Assembly (NCBI RefSeq): GCF_002741035.1
Contig: NZ_CP016808.1
Location: 4,202,501-4,266,500, forward strand
From: Paenibacillus sp. BIHB 4019
Lineage (GTDB): Bacteria; Bacillota; Bacilli; Paenibacillales; Paenibacillaceae
Direction of reading: 5' to 3'
DNA length: 64,000 nucleotides
How positions within the stretch are numbered: position 1 is the first letter of the stretch; each line of letters begins with the position of its first letter. The position numbers were made by a program, and so were the translations under genes. The notes beneath the pieces are model-generated. The model had not been told where the DNA came from. It ran no database searches and saw only the letters and a program-made list of their open reading frames with translations. Shown piece after piece: positions 33,969 through 42,709 of this stretch.

Positions 33969-34340
33969 TTATTCAACAATAAGCTTTGCTTGCATCTTAG
34001 TATGGCCTGTACCACAAGGCACGTTGCATACGATGGTATATTCGCCGGCTTTCAGCGAAATGGTTTTGGATTTATTATTTGGAATTGTAATATCGGTTTT
34101 GGTAACCTGGAGGCCATGGACACCATCCGTTGATTCAAGTTTGAGGTTAACGGCTTCGCCCTGCTTGATTTTGTATTCGGTTTGTTCAAATTCCCAGCTC
34201 TTTGCTTTGATAACAACTTCCGCTGCATTGGCATCTGTATCTATAACGCCGCCCGCTTCGCTTGCTCCTCCGCTTGTCCCGCATGCGGCAATGATTGCAA
34301 CGAAGCACATCACGGCAGCAAGATAAATCCACTTTTTCAT
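33969..34340 (-). CDS. Cupredoxin lipoprotein with CuA-type copper motif
   Basis: A 123-residue protein exported as a lipoprotein (signal VMCFVAIIAAC, Cys20), followed by a short Gly/Ser linker and one cupredoxin domain. The end CNVPCGTGHTKM has Cys105-x3-Cys109-x3-His113-x2-Met116, the same spacing as the CuA loop of cytochrome oxidase subunit II, and VHGL supplies a probable further His. It resembles a free-standing COX2-like domain that could carry electrons or copper at the membrane surface. No oxidase genes are adjacent. Confidence 0.85.
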   Translation of the reverse strand: MKKWIYLAAVMCFVAIIAACGTSGGASEAGGVIDTDANAAEVVIKAKSWEFEQTEYKIKQGEAVNLKLESTDGVHGLQVTKTDITIPNNKSKTISLKAGEYTIVCNVPCGTGHTKMQAKLIVE

Positions 34341-34461
34341 CTTGTTCGGCTCCCTTTCTGCTTACACGCTTTATGACTCGGAATTATTTTCCGCATCGCT
34401 TTTATTGTAACCCAATTTCCCCAAACTGACAGCATCAGAAGGTGACAAATTGTTGAATGGC

Positions 34462-34512
34462 TTGATGAAAAAGCCCTTGGCCATCGCTTTAAAGAGCGAC
34501 AGGCAAGGGCTG
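34462..34512 (-). terminator. Terminator of the YvlD-type gene
   Basis: On the minus strand AGCCCTTG and CAAGGGCT arms with an inner CGCT/AGCG pair, followed by TTTTT. Confidence 0.8.
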
Positions 34513-34548
34513 TACGACTTCCGTTAACGACGCATCACGCTTACTGCC

Positions 34549-34926
34549 TTAATGGTCGCTACTGCGGCGGTCGTGATCGGAGCGTCCGGCTTCATATGGC
34601 GTGCTGACTGGAATGAACAAGTCGATAATCCCGATCACGAGCGCAGCCAGAATGGCGCCGAGCCAAGTAACCGAAACGCCGCTGACGATAAATTGGGCGA
34701 TCCAGATGACGACGACGCTGGCGATAAAGCCGACGATGCCGCGTCCAAAAGGCGTAACCTTCTTGCCGAAAATCGCTTCGATAATCCAGCCCAGCACGGC
34801 AATGACGATTGCCAGCATTAAAGCGCTCCAAAAACCGCCCACGCTGAACTGCGGCACAATCAAGCCTACAAGCATTAACACAAGAGCTGCTACGATGAAC
34901 CGGACAACATGGCCTAAAAAGCTCAT
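34549..34926 (-). CDS. Phage-holin-4-2/YvlD-type membrane protein
   Basis: A 125-residue protein with four hydrophobic helices (VVRFIVAALVLMLVGLIVP, ALMLAIVIAVLGWIIEAIFG, GIVGFIASVVVIWIAQFIV, WLGAILAALVIGIIDLFIP) and a short charged tail. This is the pattern of the phage_holin_4_2 family, including YvlD, which is usually chromosomal and not a lysis protein. The ATG at 34926 follows GGAGG; a longer upstream frame is not credible. Confidence 0.85.
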   Translation of the reverse strand: MSFLGHVVRFIVAALVLMLVGLIVPQFSVGGFWSALMLAIVIAVLGWIIEAIFGKKVTPFGRGIVGFIASVVVIWIAQFIVSGVSVTWLGAILAALVIGIIDLFIPVSTPYEAGRSDHDRRSSDH

Positions 34927-35127
34927 GTATTCAACCTCCTCAATTGATTTGAAATTCTGCACTACGGCCTGTGAAAAATCAACGGATTTTGCATGTCGAC
35001 CAGGCTGGATATTGTGATTCCTTCGTATTGTAGCCAGTTTTCGCCGGAACATGTATGGAAGGTAACGTCATGTCGTGCATCAAAGCGCTGATTCGGCTAT
35101 AATATAAGGGCGAGAGGAGTGTTACGC

Positions 35128-37497
35128 TTGGATAGTAAAATATTAACAACACTTGAATTTCACAAAATTATACATAAATTGACACAGCACGCAGCGACTT
35201 CGCTTGGCAAGGCCGAGGCGGAGAAGCTTGCTCCAAGCTCCGATTTGGAAACGGTTAAGCTGATGCTTCAAGCGACGGACGAGGCTTACAAGGCCGACCG
35301 TCTTAAGGGCAATCCGCCATTTGGCGGCATTACCAACATCAGCAGCTCGCTTCACAGATCGCGTATCGGTGGAACGTTGAACCCGGTGGAGCTTATGGAA
35401 ATTGCTTCGACGTCCAGAGGGGCTAGGCGGGTTAAGCGTCATTTGGAAAATTTGCATGAGGATGATCCGATTCCTTTGCTGCATGAAACGTCTGACCAGC
35501 TTAGCGAGCACAAGGAGCTTGAGGATGCCATCTTTGATTGCATTGATGATCAAGGTGAGGTTATGGATAGCGCGAGCGTCCAGCTCGCTTCGATACGCAG
35601 GGAGCTACGCGGAGGAGAATCGCGCATCCGCGAGAAGCTGGAGCAAATGATTCGTTCTTCCTCGGTGCAGAAAATGCTCCAGGACGCTATTATTACGCTG
35701 CGCAGCGACCGTTATGTCATTCCGGTGAAGCAGGAGTACCGCTCGCATTTTGGCGGCATTGTGCATGACCAGTCTGGCTCGGGGGCTACGCTGTTTATTG
35801 AGCCGGAAGCAACGGTTGTCATGAACAACAAGCTGCGTGAGCTGAGGGCGGCAGAGCTGCGCGAAATCGAGAAAATTTTGCAAATGCTGACCGCGAAAGC
35901 GGCCGATCATGTTGAGGATTTATTGTATAACCAAGAGCTGCTGGGCAGGCTGGATTTTGCTTTTGCCAAGGCGCGTCTTGGGCATGAAATGAAGGCGACG
36001 CTGCCACGCATGAATGATCGAGGCTTTCTGAAAATCAAAAGAGGGCGCCATCCGCTCATTGCGGCGGACAAAATCGTTCCGATTGATGTCGAGCTTGGCA
36101 ATACGTACACAGCCATTATCGTAACGGGACCGAATACAGGCGGTAAAACCGTCTCTCTCAAAACAGTAGGCTTGCTCAGTCTAATGAGCATGTCCGGCTT
36201 GTTCGTTCCGGTAGAGGACGGCAGCCAGCTTTGTGTATTTGACGCTATTTATGCCGATATCGGTGACGAGCAAAGCATTGAGCAGAGCCTTAGTACGTTT
36301 TCCAGCCATTTAGTCAATATTATTCGCATTTTGAAATCCATGACGGCCAAAAGCCTCGTTCTGCTCGATGAGCTTGGCGCAGGCACCGACCCGGCTGAAG
36401 GCTCGGCACTAGCCATTGCGATGCTGGAGCATATTCATAGCATGGGCAGCCGTATTATTGCAACGACCCACTACAGCGAGCTTAAAGCGTATGCATACAA
36501 CCGCAAAGGTGTCATCAACGCAAGCATGGAGTTTGATATTGCTACGCTAAGCCCCACATACCGTCTGCTTGTAGGTGTGCCAGGCCGAAGCAACGCTTTT
36601 GCGATTGCAGAGCGGCTTGGCTTAAGCAAAACGATCATCGATCATGCGCGCGGAGAAGTGAGCGAAGAGGATCAGCGTGTTGAAAATATGATCGCGTCGC
36701 TTGAAGCTGACCGATTGAATGCAGAAAGCGATCGCCAGACGGCGCAGTCGCTGAGGCTAGATATGGAGAAGCAGCGCGGACGGCATGAGGCAGAGCTGCG
36801 CAAGTTCGAGGAGCAGCGTGACAAAATGCTGGAGAAGGCCCAGGAGGAAGCGCGCGAGGCGGTTGCAAAAGCACGTCAGGAGGCCGAGAAGATTATTTCG
36901 GATCTGCGCAAGCTGGCGTTGGAGGAAGGCGCTTCGGTCAAGGAGCATAAGCTCATTGAAGCCCGCCGCAAGCTGGATGAAGCGGTGCCTGAGCTGCACA
37001 AGAAGCAAAATCGTCCATCTAATGCCGGGCAACAGAAGGCAGCCCGCAAAATCGAAGCCGGAGACGAGGTTATGGTCTACAGCTTGAACCAGAAAGGGCT
37101 TATCGTCGAGGTGCATGGAACGGATGCGACCGTGCAGCTGGGCATTATGAAGATGAAGGTAGCGGTTGCCGACATGGAGCTGATTAAACCCGCCGCTCCG
37201 CTGAAGCAGCAGCCTAAGCAGGCAGCCAGCGTGAAACGCTCCAGAGATGAAAATGTGAAGATGGAGCTTGACCTTAGAGGCTCGAATTTAGAGGAGGCGC
37301 TCATGGAGGTTGATCAATTTCTCGATGAATCCTTCCTCTCCGGCATCGGTCAGGTTTATATTATTCATGGACACGGCACCGGCGTGCTGCGATCAGGCAT
37401 ACAGCAATATTTGCGCAAGCACAGCCATGTGAAAAAATACCGCTTGGGCAACTATGGTGAAGGCGGAGCCGGCGTTACGGTTGCTGAACTGAACTAA
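35128..37497 (+). CDS. mutS2: Endonuclease MutS2 (ribosome rescue/recombination factor)
   Basis: 789 residues, the family's usual length. The TTG at 35128 follows GAGAGGAG; a GTG three codons earlier overlaps that site. It has an N-terminal lever and clamp region (1-300), the MutS ATPase with Walker A GPNTGGKT at 334-341, Walker B LVLLDELGAGTDP and ATTHYSELKAYA, a coiled coil (about 520-640), a KOW-like segment (EAGDEVMVYSLNQKGLIVEV) and the C-terminal Smr nuclease domain from about residue 712 with IIHGHGTGVLR. In Bacillus the protein splits collided ribosomes. Confidence 0.96.
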   Translation: MDSKILTTLEFHKIIHKLTQHAATSLGKAEAEKLAPSSDLETVKLMLQATDEAYKADRLKGNPPFGGITNISSSLHRSRIGGTLNPVELMEIASTSRGARRVKRHLENLHEDDPIPLLHETSDQLSEHKELEDAIFDCIDDQGEVMDSASVQLASIRRELRGGESRIREKLEQMIRSSSVQKMLQDAIITLRSDRYVIPVKQEYRSHFGGIVHDQSGSGATLFIEPEATVVMNNKLRELRAAELREIEKILQMLTAKAADHVEDLLYNQELLGRLDFAFAKARLGHEMKATLPRMNDRGFLKIKRGRHPLIAADKIVPIDVELGNTYTAIIVTGPNTGGKTVSLKTVGLLSLMSMSGLFVPVEDGSQLCVFDAIYADIGDEQSIEQSLSTFSSHLVNIIRILKSMTAKSLVLLDELGAGTDPAEGSALAIAMLEHIHSMGSRIIATTHYSELKAYAYNRKGVINASMEFDIATLSPTYRLLVGVPGRSNAFAIAERLGLSKTIIDHARGEVSEEDQRVENMIASLEADRLNAESDRQTAQSLRLDMEKQRGRHEAELRKFEEQRDKMLEKAQEEAREAVAKARQEAEKIISDLRKLALEEGASVKEHKLIEARRKLDEAVPELHKKQNRPSNAGQQKAARKIEAGDEVMVYSLNQKGLIVEVHGTDATVQLGIMKMKVAVADMELIKPAAPLKQQPKQAASVKRSRDENVKMELDLRGSNLEEALMEVDQFLDESFLSGIGQVYIIHGHGTGVLRSGIQQYLRKHSHVKKYRLGNYGEGGAGVTVAELN

Positions 37498-37568
37498 TTT
37501 AGCCGGCTGCGGCCTGCAAGGCGCAGCCGCTGCATCATTTTCGCAATTCGGTTAAAGGAGGGTAACGC

Positions 37569-37991
37569 ATGAGCAATGAGGTCGATGTGCTGCTTGGCAA
37601 TTCCTATTTGGCAATGCTGCTTTATATATCCATTGTGGTTCTCTCGCTTCTCGTTTTTTTATGGGTGTTCGAAGTCGTTACCCGTTACAACTGCTGGAAA
37701 GAAATTAAAAACGGCAACGTTGCTGTCGCGATGGCGACGGGCGGTAAAATTTTCGGGATATGCAATATTTTTAGATTTTCAATTGAAGCGAATGACTCCA
37801 TTTACCAAAGCATGATTTGGGGCGCATTTGGTTTCCTTATTTTGCTAGGCGCTTATTTCCTGTTTGAGTTTTTAACGCCGGTATTCCGTATCGATGATGA
37901 AATCGAGCGGGATAACCGGGCTGTTGGTTTAATTGCTATGATTATTTCCGTTTCACTTTCGTATGTCATTGGCGGTGCCATTGTGAGCTAG
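37569..37991 (+). CDS. DUF350-family membrane protein
   Basis: A 140-residue inner-membrane protein with four hydrophobic segments and the typical sequence NVAVAMATGGKIFGICNIFR. The function of the family is not established. AAAGGAGGG precedes the ATG. It is followed by a 26-residue membrane peptide and a zinc-ribbon protein, which probably form one operon. Confidence 0.85.
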   Translation: MSNEVDVLLGNSYLAMLLYISIVVLSLLVFLWVFEVVTRYNCWKEIKNGNVAVAMATGGKIFGICNIFRFSIEANDSIYQSMIWGAFGFLILLGAYFLFEFLTPVFRIDDEIERDNRAVGLIAMIISVSLSYVIGGAIVS

Positions 37992-38008
37992 AATGCAGGA
38001 GGATCGAC

Positions 38009-38089
38009 ATGAAATATTTATGGGGAACATTGCTGGCACTCGCCATTGTGTTTTTTAGCATCGGGGTTTATTACGTAATCAACAATTAA
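38009..38089 (+). CDS. 26-residue single-span membrane peptide
   Basis: ATG seven bases after AGGAGG, reading MKYLWGTLLALAIVFFSIGV then YYVINN and stop. It is almost entirely one transmembrane helix. It lies 17 bp after the DUF350 gene and 17 bp before the zinc-ribbon gene, so it is embedded in the same transcript and may be a small subunit or regulator of the DUF350 protein (inference). Confidence 0.6.
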   Translation: MKYLWGTLLALAIVFFSIGVYYVINN

Positions 38090-38106
38090 ATGGGGGGCAA
38101 TCAAGG

Positions 38107-38637
38107 ATGGAAGAGCAAGTTGTATGTCCATGGTGTTTAACGGAAATTGTATGGGATGAAGAAATCGGTCCCGAAAAGAATTGTCCTCATTGTGAAAATG
38201 AGCTGGATGGCTACCGTACGCTGCAATTCGGCGTCGATAATGACCGCGATGAGGATGAGGAGGAAGAAGAGCCTGAGTGGGAGCAGGAAGATGGCAGCGG
38301 TCAGCAAGCGGGCAGCGATTGGGATGAGGCAGATGACGGCTTCCGCAGAACGCACCGCGACTGGATTGGCGCACAAGGCAAAGTGCAGCAAATCATTAAT
38401 GAACAGGAGGAGGCGCCGGAATGTTCTTCCTGCCGTGAATATATGCTGGAAGCAGGAAAGCAGACTATAGCGGCAGGCTCCTTCGAGCCGACGCTGCATC
38501 CGGCATTAGGACAGCCTCTGCTTCAGCCGCCATTTGAACTCAAGCTATATGTGTGCCCATCATGCTTCCATACCGCTACTCAGCTAAGCGGCAATGACCG
38601 GGAAGAAATGCTTAAGGCACTCGCTTCCGAAGATTAA
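38107..38637 (+). CDS. Zinc-ribbon protein of unknown function
   Basis: A 176-residue soluble protein. The N-terminal ribbon has CPWC and CPHC pairs (VVCPWCLTEIVW, KNCPHCENELDGY). The middle is a very acidic Asp/Glu/Gln-rich linker of about 60 residues. A second pair of Cys knuckles, CSSC and CPSC, lies in the C-terminal half. It probably binds zinc and a protein or nucleic acid partner. It is the third gene of the unit with the DUF350 protein and the 26-residue peptide. Confidence 0.75.
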   Translation: MEEQVVCPWCLTEIVWDEEIGPEKNCPHCENELDGYRTLQFGVDNDRDEDEEEEEPEWEQEDGSGQQAGSDWDEADDGFRRTHRDWIGAQGKVQQIINEQEEAPECSSCREYMLEAGKQTIAAGSFEPTLHPALGQPLLQPPFELKLYVCPSCFHTATQLSGNDREEMLKALASED

Positions 38638-38644
38638 TATCAAA

Positions 38645-38708
38645 CAGCCGGACAACGCGGTTTTGACCTGATTCGTCGAGGTCACTGCGCTTGCTCCGGC
38701 TTTTTTTT
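38645..38708 (+). terminator. Terminator after the zinc-ribbon gene
   Basis: AGCCGG and CCGGCT outer arms with an inner TTGACCT/AGGTCA stem, then TTTTTTTT. Confidence 0.8.
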
Positions 38709-38760
38709 GACATATAAGCATTGATAAGTTTCTCTCTTATAAACGGCTTATTTTTCACCC

Positions 38761-38813
38761 GCGAAACAGTAGCTTTGCCGCCAGAGGACGGCGACAGCCT
38801 TTTACGTCTGAAC
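38761..38813. repeat. Degenerate fragment of the 98-bp repeat family
   Basis: GAAAC, GCCGCCAGAGGACGGCGA, CAGCC and TGAA occur in the same order and spacing as in the solitary copy near 8910-8957. The palindromic core is lost. The surrounding intergenic stretch 38709-38962 shows no other feature. Confidence 0.5.
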
Positions 38814-38962
38814 CTCCAGCCTATAAATGCCAGCAAAAGGAGCGGCATGTACCTGACGCATGTAGGGAACCTTATATAGCACCTAAACAAATGCAGGGGC
38901 AGCATGCCGGGCGAGTAAACAAGCTAGCCTATACAGCCGGCAGCCGGGGAAGGGGTACGAAA

Positions 38963-40270
38963 ATGAAACAGAACAAAGGTGAATTCGGTACTGGGGCAAA
39001 AACACGCATGAAATCGTCGATGCAATTGGGGCCGTTCGGCCGCCAAGCGATGCTGGGAAGAGCGCCTACAGGCGGCGTTTTGGACCGCCAGGCCATCTTG
39101 CTTCTGGCTGTTCAAGCGTTATTCGGCATTGCGCTTGCGCTCTCAGGAACATTCGTGCCCATCTACTTATGGAAAGCCAGCTCCTCTTATATGCTGGTCG
39201 GCTGGTTTACGATGAGCCAGTATTTAACGTGCGGCATTACCTTTTGGCTGGCGGGAAAATGGGTTAAAGAATATAATAAAATGAACAGTCTCCGCACAGG
39301 CATCGTGCTGTCGGGGGCTTTTTATTTCACGGTGCTCATGCTGGGCAAACTGGCGGCGAGCTATATTATCCCGCTCGGCATATTGAATGGCGTAGCGCTG
39401 GGGTTATTTTGGGTCGCATTTGATGTCATTTATTTTGAAATTACCGAGCCGGACAATCGCGACCGCTTCAATGGCTGGTCAGGGCTGCTTGGGTCAGGTG
39501 CGGGGATTTTGGCGCCGTGGGTATCGGGCTTGCTTATTACTTCGATGAGCGGCGAGCGCGGGTATCAGATTATTTTTACGGCATCGCTTGTCATACTGGC
39601 CATTTCGGTTGTGCTGAGCTTCTGGTTGAAGAAACGCAAGCAGGACGGCAGGCGATACAGCTGGACGCATGGCTTTCAGCAGCTTGCCATTCCCGGCAAT
39701 CCGTGGCGTAGAATGCTGCCAGCTGTCATAGCTCAAGGCGTACGGGAAGGCGTGTTTCTTTTTTTAGTCGGCTTGACCGTCTATATCGCCACGCAAAATG
39801 AGGCCAAGCTGGGCAGCTTTACGCTCATAACCTCTTCCGTTGCCCTAATCAGCTTCTGGCTGGTCGGCAAGCGGCTGTCCCCGCGCAATCGCAAGCGGGC
39901 GATGCTAGTGGGAACAGTCATGAATGCCCTTGTCATATTGCCACTGTTTTACGAGGTGAATTTTACGAATTTATTGTTATTCGGTATTGGGACGTCGATA
40001 TTTATGCCGCTCTACATTATACCGATGACTTCAAGGGTATTTGATTTAATTGGGGAATCGCAGTCCAGCGGTGGAGAACGCGAGGAATATATCGTCTTGC
40101 GGGAAGCGGGTCTGACGCTTGGACGGGTGCTTGGGCTAAGCGGCTATTTGGTTGTGCTGACGCAAAATCATTCTCCGCTGGCAGTCGTCTGGCTGCTGTT
40201 CGTAGTCGGCTCGGTGCCTGTTATTGGCTGGTGGATGATGCGTCCATTGTTGGAACAAGAGACATCATGA
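38963..40270 (+). CDS. Major facilitator superfamily transporter
   Basis: A 435-residue membrane protein with 11-12 hydrophobic segments. The ATG at 38963 follows GGGGAAGGGG; the longer frame upstream has no good start. A charged N-terminal tail of about 45 residues precedes the first helix. The first half contains LAGKWVKEYNKMNSLRTGIVLSG in the position of the MFS loop 2-3 motif. The substrate cannot be told. The cysteine synthase gene starts 28 bp downstream and is probably co-transcribed. Confidence 0.82.
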   Translation: MKQNKGEFGTGAKTRMKSSMQLGPFGRQAMLGRAPTGGVLDRQAILLLAVQALFGIALALSGTFVPIYLWKASSSYMLVGWFTMSQYLTCGITFWLAGKWVKEYNKMNSLRTGIVLSGAFYFTVLMLGKLAASYIIPLGILNGVALGLFWVAFDVIYFEITEPDNRDRFNGWSGLLGSGAGILAPWVSGLLITSMSGERGYQIIFTASLVILAISVVLSFWLKKRKQDGRRYSWTHGFQQLAIPGNPWRRMLPAVIAQGVREGVFLFLVGLTVYIATQNEAKLGSFTLITSSVALISFWLVGKRLSPRNRKRAMLVGTVMNALVILPLFYEVNFTNLLLFGIGTSIFMPLYIIPMTSRVFDLIGESQSSGGEREEYIVLREAGLTLGRVLGLSGYLVVLTQNHSPLAVVWLLFVVGSVPVIGWWMMRPLLEQETS

Positions 40271-40298
40271 TTCATGGGAAACAGGGGGTTTAACAGTG

Positions 40299-41216
40299 AT
40301 GCCAAAAATCGTATCAAGCATTATTGATTTAGTAGGCGAAACGCCTGTTGTGAAGCTGAACCGTCTGGCGGAGGAAGGCTGCGGAGATGTTTTCGTAAAG
40401 CTGGAATATTTTAATCCGAGCGGCAGCGTTAAGGATCGGGCGGCAGCTTCCCTTATTCAAGCTGGCGAGCTAAGCGGCCATATTAAGCCGGGCTCCACGA
40501 TTATAGAGCCAACTAGCGGAAACACGGGCATTGGATTGGCCATGGGGGCGGCGGCTAAAGGCTATAAGCTCATTTTGATTATGCCGGACAATATGTCCCA
40601 GGAGCGCATTAAGCTGCTTCGTGCCTATGGCGCGGAAGTGGTCTTGACGCCTGCGGCCGAGCGAATGCCTGGTGCGATTGCCAAGGCGCAGGAGCTGGCG
40701 CGCAGTATTCCAGGCAGCTTTATTCCGAATCAGTTTGAAAATAAAGCAAACCCCGATGCCCATCGCGGTACGACAGCAATGGAGATATTGCAGCAGATGG
40801 AAGGGCGGCTCGATGCTTTTGTTGCCTGCTCAGGAACAGGCGGCACCATTACAGGAACCGGTGAGAAGCTGAGAGCCGCGCTTCCTAATTTACATATTGC
40901 CGTTGTGGAGCCTATGGGTTCGCCCGTATTGTCCGGGGGAGCGCCTGGGCCGCATAAGCTGGTGGGCACAAGTCCCGGCTTTGTGCCGGCTATACTGAAT
41001 GTTTCCGTCTATGATGAAATCATTCAGGCGGCAGATGACGATGCAATCGCTATGATGAAGGCGCTGGCCCGTCAGGAAGGCTTGCTGCTCGGCCCTTCTT
41101 CAGGAGCTGCCGTTTGGGCGGCTTTTCAGGTGGCTCGCCGCCTCGGAGCTGGCAGCAGAGTGCTCTGTATTGCTCCCGATACAGGCGAGCGTTACTTAAG
41201 CATGGAATTATTTTAA
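40299..41216 (+). CDS. cysK: Cysteine synthase family protein
   Basis: A 305-residue PLP enzyme making cysteine from O-acetylserine and sulfide. The PLP lysine is Lys45 in PSGSVKDRAA. The substrate loop is PTSGNTGIGLA and the phosphate loop ACSGTGGTITGTG. GLLLGPSSGAA closes the fold. It could also be a paralogue with a modified substrate range, because a transporter gene precedes it. The ATG is preferred over the GTG one codon earlier; GGGGGT lies upstream. Confidence 0.9.
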   Translation: MPKIVSSIIDLVGETPVVKLNRLAEEGCGDVFVKLEYFNPSGSVKDRAAASLIQAGELSGHIKPGSTIIEPTSGNTGIGLAMGAAAKGYKLILIMPDNMSQERIKLLRAYGAEVVLTPAAERMPGAIAKAQELARSIPGSFIPNQFENKANPDAHRGTTAMEILQQMEGRLDAFVACSGTGGTITGTGEKLRAALPNLHIAVVEPMGSPVLSGGAPGPHKLVGTSPGFVPAILNVSVYDEIIQAADDDAIAMMKALARQEGLLLGPSSGAAVWAAFQVARRLGAGSRVLCIAPDTGERYLSMELF

Positions 41217-41224
41217 AAACGGCT

Positions 41225-42355
41225 TTAATGAATTTTAACTTTAAGGGCGGCAACCTCAACATCAGCTGCCTTCTTCGTGAGCTTCCAGCTTTTTATAGCC
41301 TTTCTAATAAGAGCGCGCCTCTCCTTCACATAATTCAATATGAAGTCGGGCTCGCTCAAATACGTATCAAAGCTGCTTTTTCGCGTGTAATCCTCTCGAA
41401 TGGCTGGCGTCAGCTTGCTGTACATCGCGCGCACCGTCCGCTCCACCTGCTCCTCCGTAAATGCTGTTTGCAGCAGCCGGAGCAGGATGGAGCGGTATTT
41501 GCGTTTATAGGCCGGAATGGCCAGCAGTTTGTCCGTTAGCGTATTATAGCCTTCCACCCGCACCAAATCACTTCCACATGGCTTGCCGTAGCAATTTCTT
41601 CCCCATGTTCCTTCATAATCCCATGGCATCATCCGGTATTTCCCCGTTTTGCCATGTAAATAAAGCGCGTAATTCTGATCGAAGCCATCATAGTTTCCCG
41701 TAAGCACAGCTCCCGCAAGCCAGAGCAAATATTGATCGACATCAAGGCGCCTTGACGTCCAAGTGCTCCATTGCAGGCGGGATTTGTGCTTGCGGTTAAT
41801 GCCGCTGACGAAGCGGATTAGGCGCAGCTCGGAGGCCGCAAGTCCGGATACGAGTTCATAGCCGTCAAAAAGAGACTCCTTCCGCCGCTCCGTAATGGGA
41901 TCAATCAGGCTGAAGTTTGCGCTGTCATTGACCGCATAAATAATGGCGCGGCAGCCAATGCCTCTTCTGCGAAAAAATCTGGGATCAACGGATTCAATCT
42001 CTAAATAGACGCCTTGCGGGGCGCCATTAATGATGAGCCAAATATGCCGGGTACGCGGCGATGGCACGCCAATCTGATTGAAAAACTGGAAGGACAGCGC
42101 ATTGCGAATCATCGAAGGATCATCAAACTCGGCGTTCCAATGCAGCGTCAAGCCGGTTGTCGTTCTGACTTCATAGGATTTTTTAAAATAGTTCCTCGTA
42201 TGACCGCCGCGATAGCCAAAAGTGGCTTCTCTAGACTTTCCATTCATCTCTAGCTGAACGGGCTGGAACGTATGGCTCCAGGAATCCTCCTGCAGTTCCT
42301 GCAAATGATCAGGTTCAATCGTAATTTCACGAATCGGCAGCGTTTGGGTTGACAT
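41225..42355 (-). CDS. cotH: CotH-type spore coat protein kinase
   Basis: A 376-residue member of the CotH family, atypical kinases that phosphorylate spore coat proteins. Family features: FGYRGGHTRNYFKKSYEV (nucleotide-binding Lys/Arg region), LSFQFFNQIGVPSPRTRH, NGAPQGVYLEIESVD, the catalytic Asp region NYDGFDQNYALY and the metal-binding MPWDYEGTWG. AGGAGGTGG precedes the ATG. It is divergent from two CotB-like genes. In Bacillus CotH phosphorylates CotB and CotG, so the neighbour is the likely substrate. Confidence 0.9.
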   Translation of the reverse strand: MSTQTLPIREITIEPDHLQELQEDSWSHTFQPVQLEMNGKSREATFGYRGGHTRNYFKKSYEVRTTTGLTLHWNAEFDDPSMIRNALSFQFFNQIGVPSPRTRHIWLIINGAPQGVYLEIESVDPRFFRRRGIGCRAIIYAVNDSANFSLIDPITERRKESLFDGYELVSGLAASELRLIRFVSGINRKHKSRLQWSTWTSRRLDVDQYLLWLAGAVLTGNYDGFDQNYALYLHGKTGKYRMMPWDYEGTWGRNCYGKPCGSDLVRVEGYNTLTDKLLAIPAYKRKYRSILLRLLQTAFTEEQVERTVRAMYSKLTPAIREDYTRKSSFDTYLSEPDFILNYVKERRALIRKAIKSWKLTKKAADVEVAALKVKIH

Positions 42356-42382
42356 AGGGCTTCCACCTCCTGCGGGCAGATC

Positions 42383-42404
42383 AGCCTATCGTCCTCAGAT
42401 AGGC
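42383..42404. other. Small hairpin in the cotH leader
   Basis: AGCCTATC and GATAGGCT arms around a 7-base loop, about 28 bases ahead of the cotH start on the minus strand and followed by TTTT on the plus strand. It may be a leader structure, or a terminator for transcripts coming from the left. Confidence 0.4.
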
Positions 42405-42709
42405 TTTTGCTGATTTACCTTATTCTGCCGAGGGGTGTTTTGCTACTGCTGGAGCAGCGACTCTATGAAACTTTTCTAGTTATATGCTTATGCCATAAAT
42501 AAATAGTTATTAATCTAGTACCTCTTATATGAGGGATACATATAAATGTATTATAAATCGTCTCCCATGACAGATGAACGGCATCAAGCACTGGAGGGAT
42601 GCTCGCTACTCAGGCCAAGGTGGAAACAGCAAGCAGGGACAGGGTCATTAACTTTTAAGATTGTGTGTAAATCTAGCACTGCTCATTAAACATTTGGAGG
42701 GATTTTACT
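42405..42709. other. Divergent cotH/cotB-like intergenic region
   Basis: About 300 AT-rich bases holding the promoters of the two divergent coat genes. No confident sigma-K or GerE site could be assigned by eye. TGGAGGG lies just before the start of the CotB-like gene. Confidence 0.4.

Noticed and set aside
33699..34326. Open frames over the AraC remnant and opposite the cupredoxin gene (33699-33962 minus, 33766-34326 plus)
   Set aside because: They have no ribosome binding sites and no recognisable protein features. The cupin remnant and the cupredoxin reading explain the region.
34549..34926. Prophage lysis holin
   Set aside because: The four-helix protein belongs to the phage_holin_4_2/YvlD group found on chromosomes. 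No endolysin or other phage gene is near.
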